A DNA stretch of 64,000 nucleotides from a bacterium (lineage in GTDB: Bacteria; Zhuqueibacterota; QNDG01; JAFGCO01), in the NCBI GenBank assembly GCA_016932575.1, contig JAFGCO010000070.1:1-64000 (forward strand). The letters run 5' to 3'. The translations under genes and the position numbers were made by a program. Below, in pieces: positions 44,901-52,596 of the stretch. Each line of letters opens with the position of its first letter. Position 1 is the stretch's first letter. The notes under the pieces are model-generated. The model saw only the letters and a program-made list of their open reading frames with translations. It had not been told where the DNA came from and did no database searches.

Positions 44901-44934
44901 AGAAATTCAGCTCGGGTTTTCAGTTGAATTTTAA
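41929..44934 (+). CDS. TonB-dependent outer-membrane receptor with carboxypeptidase-regulatory-like domain
   Basis: 1001 residues; perfect AAGGAGG five bases... upstream of ATG. After a signal peptide comes a carboxypeptidase-D-like domain (about 30-112: GKIMGVVTDARENVPLPGAN, GQYSIINVPPGIYELRV, MMGYQ), then the plug (about 115-240: LPVQSMQDVLALQAGVV, FHIRGGRANEVVFLVDGM, NAEYGKAMSGIVNIITREGG), then the 22-strand barrel, ending in the aromatic-terminated IQLGFSVEF. In Bacteroidota such proteins import oligosaccharides together with SusD; no SusD-like gene is present here. It is probably the uptake pore for pectic oligosaccharides, by context. It starts an operon with the 1146-residue protein and the PorV-like protein. 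Confidence 0.93.
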   Translation: MQKRGLTICYFGLALLMLMNIGMGYGAVTGKIMGVVTDARENVPLPGANVMIQGTSLGAATDVNGQYSIINVPPGIYELRVTMMGYQETIIQEVRVRIGLSSSIDVGLNQTVIETGDVVTVVAERPLVQPDETFSISSVGAEDIKDLPVQSMQDVLALQAGVVRDRNDFHIRGGRANEVVFLVDGMEVTDVYEGKSMGATVEKDAIQEMQLVSGTFNAEYGKAMSGIVNIITREGGNRYSGKLNVYAGDYVSGDDIYSVLKDVAPGPEDPETGVITEVECLENPLDNLNLTLNTDFTLSGPFPFLGEKFSFFANGRYVSSDGYLYGSRWFTPQGLPGDRSAVPMTARESYSALGKLTYHMTSNLKMNYQLMFDKSHEPIRSYVRDYKYVPEGLRQEFSESYTHMFSVTHALSQNTFYELRLAGMYRQADSYLYEDPGKTPGWLVKEAEGDPFDPYTDEGSAKLDSLQQNSVTYSWVIDPDNPEGYIHPDSVNTPTSFSFQHAGTERKHTYRDYGFVSAKFDITSQINSANQIKAGFEAKIHELKMDEYDLIAKKNETGTQDIIPYTPDIPLTTSLSRDQYSYNPMEFSAYIQDKIELKEMIINVGLRFDYFDPDAAIPTDIRDPDIIRPLKEENIYKNWDAAHADTLSQVALEDYMEGLDQYTIEERKNFMRKDVDAKMHISPRIGIAYPITDKGIIHFSYGHFLGMPGFQYLYNDADYKMASGGGNRLIGNPDLEPEKTVHYEIGLQQQLGNDIGLDVTLFYKDTRDWVGSSPLYKTVSPAIGYSKYVNKDYSNVYGMTLDLEKRFSRSFSARVFYAYQLAEGTYSDPKDAFDDVYNSGDPEEERIALIPMNWDQHHTLNAYMTMNTHGWTLTATARYQSGRPYTPEIAKAEATGGASYVGWTANSQRIPASSSLDLRILKSIPVGSLSFQFYAVAYNVLDQRGVRGVFANTGQPDYDSNTDADYHGYDSERIGSYNEQLRRPDHYQPPREIQLGFSVEF

Positions 44935-44991
44935 TCCGACATCATGACGGTTGCTTATGAATGTTTCCGAATAAAAACGAAGGAGTATATA

Positions 44992-47900
44992 ATGAATAGA
45001 AATTTTAGGCTTGGCCTCATCTGGATATATTTTATGCTGATGTTCGGCGTCATCTGTTTTTACGGACAGGTGGATCAATTGCACGGCGACCAGGATTACA
45101 GCACGTACGGTGTGCATTCCGGAAATCAGATTCGAACCTCGTTCTGGAATGACGGACAAATCGGATACAGAAATCCTGAAACCCAGGAACAGGTTCGCGG
45201 CGAGTGGCCGATCAACAGCGGACATTTTTATATTGCCAAAATTTCTTCCTATTTCGGTTCTGAAGTATACTGCGAAGACGGCATCATCCGGCCGATTGTC
45301 TCGGAAGCCAACGGGACGCGGGCAGGAAATCCTGCGGAACACAGCTCAGGGGACGCTTCCGAAGACGGAGAATACTGGTCGATGTGTCCGCTTCCGGGTT
45401 TTTATAATATGAATCCCCCGCCTGAAGAAGCAGATCAGCCCTGGGTAGCCATGTTTCCCAAAAGGTGGTCGTGGCCGTACACATGGCCTGATAAAATGGG
45501 CGATGCAGCAGATCCGGGCTGGCATGGCTTCTGGAACGGCTATTTCGGCAAGGATGAAAGCAAAGCCGCTGATCAGGAAAGTTATTATCTCATGGATGAT
45601 TATAATAACCGGGAATTTCCGTTTTATCCAGACTCCACGAACCGGAACAGACGGGGCCTGGGCCTGCGGGTCACTGTTCGCGGGATGCAGTGGAATCAGA
45701 GTCTGGTGGAAGACGCCATTTTCTGGCTCTTTGATGCGGAAAACGTGGGCACGTATAATCATAAAAAAATGGCATTCGGTATCAATTGCGGTCCCGATAT
45801 TGGCGGCGACAGTGATGATGATGGCGGTTCCTATGATCTGGTCAATGATGTGGCCTATCAATATGATGGGGATTTCTACGGCAGTACCGGCTGGTATCCG
45901 GTTGGTCTTTTGGGGCTTGCGTTTTTAGAAACCCCGGGCAATCCTTATGACGGTATTGACAATGACGGGGATGGCGCGACGTATGCAGGGGGCCAGACGT
46001 TGACAACAGAGATGTTTCAGTCCCGGACCGTCAATGAGGGGGATACGATTATTATGATCGATTATAATACGTATGAACGCTCAAAAATGCCTATGCCGGC
46101 CGAAGGTGTGACCATCACTTATGCGGATAAGGATTATTCATTTCTTCCGGGAGAGCTCGAAGAGACTCCACAGAATTTGATTGATGACGATCTGGACGGT
46201 CTTATCGATGAAAACAACGGAAGACTGGTGGGAACCGGTGATGCCGCCTATCATGTTTACCTGTATGAAGGATTAAAATATGTGGATTATTATACCGGAG
46301 ACGGCTTGGATAATCCGATGATCGACGAACGGCGCGATGATGGAATCGACAACAACAATGACTGGGATCCGTTAATCGATGATGTGGGACTGGACGGAAA
46401 GGCAGAAACATTTGATGAAGGCGAGAGCGATGGTGTGGCCACTTCGGGATTTGGAACTGATCGTCCCGGTGAGCCCAATATCGATAAAACGGATATCGAT
46501 GAATCCGATCAGATCGGCCTGACGTCATTTATCCTGTTTGACTGTCATGATCCCTATCAGTTATACAATGATGAGAAATTATGGACCGCTGTGGAACCCG
46601 GTTATCTTGACCCGACATTCGGCATCGGCAATACGGACATTATGATGGGATCTGCTTATTTCACTCTTGCGCCCCGGGAAATCAGACGGGTATCATTCGC
46701 CCTGCTTTTTGGCGCATACAGTCCCGGAAATTTAACCGCAGATCTTATTCGTAATAAACAAGGTGCCCAGGCAGCTTATAATGCGAACTACCAGTTTGCC
46801 AAAGCGCCTCCGCTGCCTATAGTGACTTATCTTGCTGAAGACGGCAAGGTCACATTATACTGGACAAAGGATGCGGAAAATTTCAGAGATCCGCTGACCG
46901 GGTATGATTTTGAGGGGTATAAAATTTACCGTTCCACAGATCCGGCCTGGAATGATATGGAAACGATTACCGATGGTTACGGAACCCCGACGAGCTTCCG
47001 TCAGCCGATTGCGCAGTTTGACAAGGAAAACCAGATCACAGGTTTTTCCCAAACCTCATATTTTGGCGTGCAATTTTATTACGGTTCGGATACAGGACTT
47101 GCACATAGCTGGACAGACACCACAGTGATGAACGGTCAGCAGTATTATTATGCGGTTACTGCCTATGATCACGGAGCAGATTCTTTGGGTGTTTTTCCTT
47201 CTGAATGTTCAAAGTACTTGAGCATCAATGCTGACGGAACCGTTGAAAAAGATTCAAATGTGGTTATTGTCTGTCCTGAAGCTCCTTCAGCTGGTTTTGA
47301 GAATGCCAGTTTTAAGGTTACCTGGAAGGAAGGCAGTACAACCAACGCAACAATTGCTGTTCCTATCGAGAATAATTCAATGGTCAATGACGGAACCTAT
47401 GAGATCACTTTTGAAGACACGCTGATTAAAGATAGGTTATGGATGATTCCGTATACCAAGAATTTCACTTTAACGGACGTAACTCACGGAGGACGAGATA
47501 CGTTAATTCTGCGGAGTACGGATTTTGAAACGTTGTTGGATTTGCCGGATAATCCGGGTCTTCATTTTATACTGCAGAATAAGGCGAGTATCGGGCTGAA
47601 TATAGATTCCACAGCATGGAAGAATCCAGAAGAGGATTCACCCAATATTTTCGATATTTCATTTCAGCCTGCCTATTTAATTGCAAAAGGACAGATGGTT
47701 GCAGGAACCTACCTGTCCCATGATTACCGGATTGTGTTTGGAAATGCCGGATTGGCCACGTCTTCAGAATTCGGCGATTTTCCTGCGATGGATGTGAATT
47801 TTAAAGTGTATAATGCTTCGGCCAACGAAGAAATTGCATTTAGCTTTGATGAAAGAGATGGTGAGGGCGGGGTATTCTCTGCTTTTACAGCAGGGGCCTT

Positions 47901-48432
47901 GAGTGACAGAATTTATTTTCTTGAAAAAGACGAACATGATTCTCTTATCATAACGATTCAGTTTGAATTGAAGCGGGCTGGATCGGATTCTCTCACAAGA
48001 AATCCAGAAAGCGGCGATACTCTGCATCTGGTTCTGAATAAGCCGTTTCTTTCTCATGATGTCGCTCTATTTTCTACAAGGGCCGCTCATATTGATGAGG
48101 ATAAAGCAAAATCTGAGCTGGATAATATTAAAGTGGTGCCCAATCCCTATATTGTAAGCAATTCTTGGGAACCCAGGAATCTCTATTCTTCAGGCCGGGG
48201 CCGCCGTTCACTCCACTTTATTCATCTGCCAAAAGAATGTACAATCCGGATTTTTACGATTCAGGGTCAACTTGTTCAAAAACTCACGCACAACAGTACC
48301 ATCTGGGATGGCACTGAAGATTGGGATATGTTATCTAAAGACAAACTGGATATTGCCTACGGCATCTATTTTTATCATGTAGAAGTCCCTGGCATTGGCA
48401 ACAAGATCGGGAAGTTCGCAGTGATTAAGTGA
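44992..48432 (+). CDS. Large exported protein with calcium-binding repeats, FN3 domain and divergent C-terminal sorting domain
   Basis: 1146 residues from ATG 44992, six bases after AAGGAG. A signal peptide (GLIWIYFMLMFGVICFYGQ) is followed by a large region without a family I recognise. It contains several Asp-rich calcium-binding-type motifs: DGIDNDGDG, DDDLDGLIDENNG and DGIDNNNDWDPLIDD, like thrombospondin type 3 repeats. Residues about 610-740 are FN3-like (GKVTLYWTKDAENF, FEGYKIYRSTD, YYAVTAYDHG). The end has the divergent sorting pattern (VVPNPYIVSNSW, IRIFTIQGQLV, AYGIYFYHVEV, KIGKFAVIK). It sits between the TonB receptor and the PorV-like gene, 57 bp after the former. A role as the surface partner of the receptor, in the place of SusD, is inference only. 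Confidence 0.85.
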   Translation: MNRNFRLGLIWIYFMLMFGVICFYGQVDQLHGDQDYSTYGVHSGNQIRTSFWNDGQIGYRNPETQEQVRGEWPINSGHFYIAKISSYFGSEVYCEDGIIRPIVSEANGTRAGNPAEHSSGDASEDGEYWSMCPLPGFYNMNPPPEEADQPWVAMFPKRWSWPYTWPDKMGDAADPGWHGFWNGYFGKDESKAADQESYYLMDDYNNREFPFYPDSTNRNRRGLGLRVTVRGMQWNQSLVEDAIFWLFDAENVGTYNHKKMAFGINCGPDIGGDSDDDGGSYDLVNDVAYQYDGDFYGSTGWYPVGLLGLAFLETPGNPYDGIDNDGDGATYAGGQTLTTEMFQSRTVNEGDTIIMIDYNTYERSKMPMPAEGVTITYADKDYSFLPGELEETPQNLIDDDLDGLIDENNGRLVGTGDAAYHVYLYEGLKYVDYYTGDGLDNPMIDERRDDGIDNNNDWDPLIDDVGLDGKAETFDEGESDGVATSGFGTDRPGEPNIDKTDIDESDQIGLTSFILFDCHDPYQLYNDEKLWTAVEPGYLDPTFGIGNTDIMMGSAYFTLAPREIRRVSFALLFGAYSPGNLTADLIRNKQGAQAAYNANYQFAKAPPLPIVTYLAEDGKVTLYWTKDAENFRDPLTGYDFEGYKIYRSTDPAWNDMETITDGYGTPTSFRQPIAQFDKENQITGFSQTSYFGVQFYYGSDTGLAHSWTDTTVMNGQQYYYAVTAYDHGADSLGVFPSECSKYLSINADGTVEKDSNVVIVCPEAPSAGFENASFKVTWKEGSTTNATIAVPIENNSMVNDGTYEITFEDTLIKDRLWMIPYTKNFTLTDVTHGGRDTLILRSTDFETLLDLPDNPGLHFILQNKASIGLNIDSTAWKNPEEDSPNIFDISFQPAYLIAKGQMVAGTYLSHDYRIVFGNAGLATSSEFGDFPAMDVNFKVYNASANEEIAFSFDERDGEGGVFSAFTAGALSDRIYFLEKDEHDSLIITIQFELKRAGSDSLTRNPESGDTLHLVLNKPFLSHDVALFSTRAAHIDEDKAKSELDNIKVVPNPYIVSNSWEPRNLYSSGRGRRSLHFIHLPKECTIRIFTIQGQLVQKLTHNSTIWDGTEDWDMLSKDKLDIAYGIYFYHVEVPGIGNKIGKFAVIK

Positions 48433-48508
48433 CAGGTTTATTATCGATGAATCGTAATGAATATCGGAAGGTTTTTCAAAGCCCGAAAGATAAAAAGGAG
48501 CTTGAAAC

Positions 48509-49600
48509 ATGAAAAGAATAATTGTTATGTTGGTCGGCATTCTGCTGATCTCCTCTTTTGGACTGACCGATGAAGTCAGCAAGGTGGGGACAACAGCAGC
48601 AGGTTTTTTAAATATAGATGTGGGTGCACAGGCTGTGTCTATGGGAGGTGCTTATGTCTCCATTGCTGAAGATGCCACAGCCATGTACTGGAATCCCTCC
48701 GGAATCGCCCGCGCGAATCAGTTAGAAGCACTGTTTCAGCATACCAAATGGATTGCGGATGTCAGTGTCAATTATCTCGGTCTTGTCATACCTGTGCGGA
48801 ACATTGGATCTTTTGGAGTGAATATTAATTCACTTACCATGGACGACATGGAGCGAACCACTGTTGATCGTCCTGATGGGACAGGAGAAATGTTTTCTGC
48901 AGGCAGCAGTGCATTGGGGATTTGTTTTGCCCGAAACCTGACAGACCGGTTTTCGATTGGCTTCAACGTGAAATATATCACCGAGAAAATTTACGACAAC
49001 AGTGCCCATGGAGTTGCTTTTGACGTGGGCACGCTGTTTGACACCCCATTCAGCGGATTAAAGATTGGGATGAGTATTACCAACTATGGACCCAAGATGC
49101 GGATGAAAGGCCAGGACTTATTGACCCAGGTGGATATTGATCCAAAGATTGCCGGGAACAATGAAAACATCAATGCCGATCTCAGGACAGATGCGTTTGA
49201 TCTGCCGCTGATGTTCCGGGTGGGTGTTTCAATGGATGTTTTGAAGGGTCTGGCAAACAGCAATTTGATTCTTGCTGTGGACGCATTGCATCCCAACAAC
49301 AGTGTCGAATCTTTGAACATCGGCATTGAATATACATTAAACAATATGATATTCTTTAGGCTGGGCCATTCCAATCTGGGACGGTATAATGATGAAAAAC
49401 GAATTCTATTACCTGATGGATATGAGAAAATTAAGATTGATAAAAAGTTTGGAGTCGCTGAAGGATACGAGGGCGGTCTCAGTTTAGGTGGCGGAATAAA
49501 GTACAATCTGGGCAGCTCATCGATGGTTTTTGATTATGCGTTTAAAGATTTTGGTATTCTTAATAATGTGCAGATATTTACACTGGGATTAAAATTTTAA
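48509..49600 (+). CDS. PorV/PorQ-family outer-membrane protein
   Basis: 363 residues; ATG with AAAGGAG upstream. Signal peptide MKRIIVMLVGILLISSFG, then the family hallmark FLNIDVGAQAVSMGGAYVS followed by IAEDATAMYWNPSGIA. Alternating strands to the end (KYNLGSSSMVFDYAFKDFG, IFTLGLKF) make a FadL-like beta-barrel. In T9SS, PorV receives cargo from the secretion pore and hands it to the surface-attachment machinery. Here it is encoded next to a TonB receptor and in a locus full of CTD proteins, so it may serve their export or form part of the receptor complex. These are two distinct possibilities that the sequence does not separate. Confidence 0.88.
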   Translation: MKRIIVMLVGILLISSFGLTDEVSKVGTTAAGFLNIDVGAQAVSMGGAYVSIAEDATAMYWNPSGIARANQLEALFQHTKWIADVSVNYLGLVIPVRNIGSFGVNINSLTMDDMERTTVDRPDGTGEMFSAGSSALGICFARNLTDRFSIGFNVKYITEKIYDNSAHGVAFDVGTLFDTPFSGLKIGMSITNYGPKMRMKGQDLLTQVDIDPKIAGNNENINADLRTDAFDLPLMFRVGVSMDVLKGLANSNLILAVDALHPNNSVESLNIGIEYTLNNMIFFRLGHSNLGRYNDEKRILLPDGYEKIKIDKKFGVAEGYEGGLSLGGGIKYNLGSSSMVFDYAFKDFGILNNVQIFTLGLKF

Positions 49601-49657
49601 CAGGCATTATTAAATACAGCAGTTAGCGATCAAATTATCATTAAGTCATGCTTTTAC

Positions 49658-49710
49658 ATCCGGCAGGGCCATTATTTCAAGGGTGTATGTCTCTGCCGGA
49701 TATATTTTTT
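49658..49710 (+). terminator. Rho-independent terminator after the PorV-like gene
   Basis: A 9-bp perfect stem (49658-49666 with 49693-49701), extendable by a GT and a GC pair, with a long loop of about 24-26 nt, followed by ATATTTTTT. It ends the receptor operon. Confidence 0.65.
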
Positions 49711-49769
49711 ATAAATCATCCAATGATTGCTCTTTTTAAATAACAATGGATATTCAAACAGAATCCGGT

Positions 49770-51308
49770 ATGAGAAAAACAATTCAAAATTTGAGACGGA
49801 TTATTTTCTGGATCCTGGTAGTTGTTTTGGGATTTGGGAATGGGTGTGTGCGCCAATCTGATCGTGATAATGAACCGGTTCTGGCGAAAATCGGTGATCA
49901 GCGTCTGACAATCAGAGAATTTCAGGACAGGACGGAGCTGACCCCGCGTCCGAAATATCCGGCATTGAATGATGAGGAAACAAAGCGCGTTTATTTAAAT
50001 AACCTCATTGTTGAAAAATTAATGGCTAAAGAGGGGTATCAGGGAGAAAGAGAACAGAGGCTTATTCAGAATCCGGTTTTCCGGGCCCGGATTAAGGGAT
50101 TACAAGAGCAAAAAATGCGTGAACAGCTTTATATGGAAGTTGCCCTGGAAAATACAACAATCGACAGCCAAGAAATACAAAGCATACTTCCCATGGCCGG
50201 GAGAGAATATCATGTGTCTTATTATTCCATTCATGATGATTCGCTGGCTGTAAAGGTCGGTAATGCATTGGAAAAAGATTCAAAGAATTTTAACAATTTG
50301 TTTCGTGAGATATCCCCGGATCAGCCTGTTTCTCAAAAGGTAATCAAATTCAGTGATCCGGATCCCATTGCCGTGCATCAGGCAGTATTTTCACGTCTTC
50401 TGGATATCGGACAAGTCATCGGGCCATTGAAGATTGAGGACAATTACCATTTGGTCATCAGAGTGGATGATTGGAAATACTATCCCATGGTTAATGAAAT
50501 TGATGTCCGGAAACGGTGGCATACTGTTGAAAATAAGTTAATAGAGAAAAAGGCCAATCGTCAATGGAATAAATATGTTGCAGATGTAATGAAGGGGAAG
50601 CGAGTTGAATTTGAAAAAGCGGCTTTTAATCAGCTTTCCAGGATATTTTTTGATGTCAGAAATACAAACAATCAGCTTTTTAAAAATCAGATTTTAAAAA
50701 ACTTTTTAAGCAGTGGAGAGAAAGAAATTACATTTGATAATCAAATTTATAAAAATATCAATTTGGATCAGCCATTTTTCCGTATCAACGGAGATATCTG
50801 GACAATCAGGGATTTTAGAGAAGCGTATATGTCTCATCCGCTGGTTTTTCGATATAAGTCCACCACGTTCAAGCATTTTCAGAAAGATTTTTACAGAGCG
50901 ATTGTGGATATGGTTCGCGATTATTTTCTGACAAAAAAGGCCTATCAAAGAAAAATTGACCGGCATCCTGATGTAAGAAGAACCAAAGTCATGTGGGAAG
51001 ATGCTTATGTGGCCGCCTATCACAGGGATTGCTATTTAGCGGCAAGGGCTGCAAAAAAAGACAGTTTAGATGCAGATGCCATGAATAAAAACTACCGTTA
51101 TTTAAACCTCTATGCAGACAGTTTACAGAAAGCATACAGCGATCAGATCGAATTGAATATAGAGGCCCTTCACAACATTCAATTGACGGAAATTGACCTG
51201 ATTGCAATGAAACCGAATATGCCATATCCACGGGCTGTACCTATGTTTCCTGAGTTTGTGCACGACAGTCACCTGGATTATGGCTCGCCAATGAAATCGG
51301 TCGATTGA
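49770..51308 (+). CDS. SurA/PrsA-like chaperone lipoprotein with degenerate parvulin region
   Basis: 512 residues from ATG 49770; ATG 49746 is an alternative, and neither has a clear ribosome site. The signal (IIFWILVVVLGFGNGC) ends in a lipobox-type cysteine. Residues about 35-150 resemble the SurA N-terminal chaperone domain (VLAKIGDQRLTIREFQDR, LNNLIVEKLMAKEGY). Next is a parvulin-like portion (YHVSYYSIHDDSLA, FSRLLDIGQVIGPLKIEDNY) lacking the usual His/Cys signature as far as I can see. A second copy of the helical module follows (FFRINGDIWTIRDFREAYM). It probably helps outer-membrane or secreted proteins fold in the periplasm. It follows the PorV-like gene after a terminator, so it has its own promoter. 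Confidence 0.75.
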   Translation: MRKTIQNLRRIIFWILVVVLGFGNGCVRQSDRDNEPVLAKIGDQRLTIREFQDRTELTPRPKYPALNDEETKRVYLNNLIVEKLMAKEGYQGEREQRLIQNPVFRARIKGLQEQKMREQLYMEVALENTTIDSQEIQSILPMAGREYHVSYYSIHDDSLAVKVGNALEKDSKNFNNLFREISPDQPVSQKVIKFSDPDPIAVHQAVFSRLLDIGQVIGPLKIEDNYHLVIRVDDWKYYPMVNEIDVRKRWHTVENKLIEKKANRQWNKYVADVMKGKRVEFEKAAFNQLSRIFFDVRNTNNQLFKNQILKNFLSSGEKEITFDNQIYKNINLDQPFFRINGDIWTIRDFREAYMSHPLVFRYKSTTFKHFQKDFYRAIVDMVRDYFLTKKAYQRKIDRHPDVRRTKVMWEDAYVAAYHRDCYLAARAAKKDSLDADAMNKNYRYLNLYADSLQKAYSDQIELNIEALHNIQLTEIDLIAMKPNMPYPRAVPMFPEFVHDSHLDYGSPMKSVD

Positions 51309-51387
51309 TATAGAATGTTGCTTTGGCCTTTTATATAACATGATTATTTACAGATGATTTTATTTTTAAAATAAGTCGATATTTTTA

Positions 51388-51417
51388 TTGAACAGTAGAG
51401 TATCAATTATGTTATAT
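51388..51417 (+). promoter_or_regulatory. Weak sigma-70-like promoter candidate
   Basis: TTGAAC at 51388-51393 and TTATAT at 51412-51417 with an 18-bp spacer, about 107 bp before the next start. Judged by eye only; the organism's promoter consensus is unknown. Confidence 0.3.
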
Positions 51418-51523
51418 GTATATAAGAGCATTTCGGTCTGGGTGAAAAGGGATGAAAGAAAAGAGTTTTAGTCATATCATGCATTTACCAATTTGTCCTG
51501 ATAAGGGAGTGAGGAGGAAGAAC

Positions 51524-52465
51524 ATGGCGAAAGGAAAAGAAATAAAGAAGGCATCGTTTTTATGCGTGCTGTTCATTCTCGTATGCCATCATTATGTTTT
51601 CGCGCAAGATTTTATTTTTGATCAGCTGGATGATGCATGGGGGCTCGTTGTCATGGAGGCGGAGCATTATTCTATGATGGATATTCCGGGAGCCGAATAT
51701 TTTGAACCCGTGACCGAGCCTGATTTTTATACGGGTGAAGGAGCCATGATGGCCATGCCCGAATCCACTGTGTTTGCAGATGCATCAGAAGCTCTTGCCG
51801 GATCCCCAGTTTTAAATTACTATATTAATTTTATCAGAGCCGATTCGGTTTTTATCTGGATCCGGGGCTGCCACGCTGATGGCGGCGATGATTCTTTTCA
51901 TGCCGGTATTGACGGAGAGATTCTGCCGACAACAGAAAGAATCGGTTATCATGGCGAGCCCTATGGCGTCTGGGACTGGCTGGGTATTGCAATGAATAAT
52001 GCAAAACCGGTTTTTTATGTTGATACACCCGGGATACATATTTTTCAGGTTTTTATACGCGAAGGCGGATTTAAATTTGACAAATTTGTTCTGACTACAA
52101 GCCGGGATTATGATCCTCTCCTGGTTCATGGCGAGATGGGACCGGAAGAAACGCTGACTTCCGTAGAACAGCCGGCTGTCAGTCCCGAAAAGGTTGCACT
52201 TTATCAGAATTTTCCCAATCCGTTCAATCCTGTGACGAAAATATCTTATTCTTTAAACGAGCCGGGACATGTCCGTTTGAGCATTTATAATTTATCGGGA
52301 GAGCAGGTTGCCTGTCTGGTCAACGAGGTTCAGAATTCAGGAAGGCATCATGTCATCTGGAATACGTTTGAAGCCAAATACAGACAATTGGTCAGCGGCG
52401 TCTATTTTGCTCAGCTCATGACCGTATCACAGAATAAGACGATTCGATGTATGTTAATGAAGTAG
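51524..52465 (+). CDS. Secreted carbohydrate-binding-like protein with T9SS sorting domain
   Basis: 313 residues from ATG 51524, chosen because GAGGAGG lies six bases upstream; an upstream in-frame ATG at 51452 would add 24 residues. The signal peptide is KKASFLCVLFILVCHHYVFAQ. Residues about 28-205 form a jelly-roll module: LVVMEAEHYSMMD, YTGEGAMMAMPES, SVFIWIRGC, DKFVLTTSRDYDP. This matches the module near the end of the CE8 protein at 20464 and is of the type joined to GH115 C-termini. The tail is a T9SS domain (NFPNPFNPVTKI, VSGVYFAQL, RCMLMK). No catalytic residues are seen. It is probably a surface-binding protein for a pectic polymer. Confidence 0.83.
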   Translation: MAKGKEIKKASFLCVLFILVCHHYVFAQDFIFDQLDDAWGLVVMEAEHYSMMDIPGAEYFEPVTEPDFYTGEGAMMAMPESTVFADASEALAGSPVLNYYINFIRADSVFIWIRGCHADGGDDSFHAGIDGEILPTTERIGYHGEPYGVWDWLGIAMNNAKPVFYVDTPGIHIFQVFIREGGFKFDKFVLTTSRDYDPLLVHGEMGPEETLTSVEQPAVSPEKVALYQNFPNPFNPVTKISYSLNEPGHVRLSIYNLSGEQVACLVNEVQNSGRHHVIWNTFEAKYRQLVSGVYFAQLMTVSQNKTIRCMLMK

Positions 52466-52501
52466 CTGTTTTTCGTTAAACGGATATCCGCGATTATTCA
52501 G

Positions 52502-52552
52502 TCCGCTTTGGTGCAATTTTATCATAATACGCAGTAAGCCAAAGCGGAATTT
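52502..52552 (+). terminator. Hairpin terminator candidate
   Basis: A perfect 10-bp stem (52502-52511 with 52539-52548) with a 27-nt loop, followed by ATTTATGTTT. It sits 36 bp after the preceding stop codon and ahead of the GH43/GH29 fusion gene. Confidence 0.55.
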
Positions 52553-52584
52553 ATGTTTACTTTCATTGAGCCGTCCTGCAAACT

Positions 52585-52591
52585 GGAGAGG
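52585..52591 (+). promoter_or_regulatory. Ribosome-binding site pointing to an ATT start
   Basis: GGAGAGG stands five bases before ATT 52597. No ATG, GTG or TTG occurs between the upstream in-frame stop (TGA at 52567) and TTG 52684, yet the signal peptide is encoded in that interval. Confidence 0.45.
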
Positions 52592-52596
52592 TCATT

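Noticed and set aside
41929-44934. SusC/SusD-type pair
   Set aside because: The receptor resembles SusC in its N-terminal domain, but the next protein shows no TPR helices or lipobox of SusD.
52481-52490. 10-bp palindrome CGGATATCCG considered as an operator
   Set aside because: It is isolated, occurs directly after a gene and before a terminator, and has no second copy.
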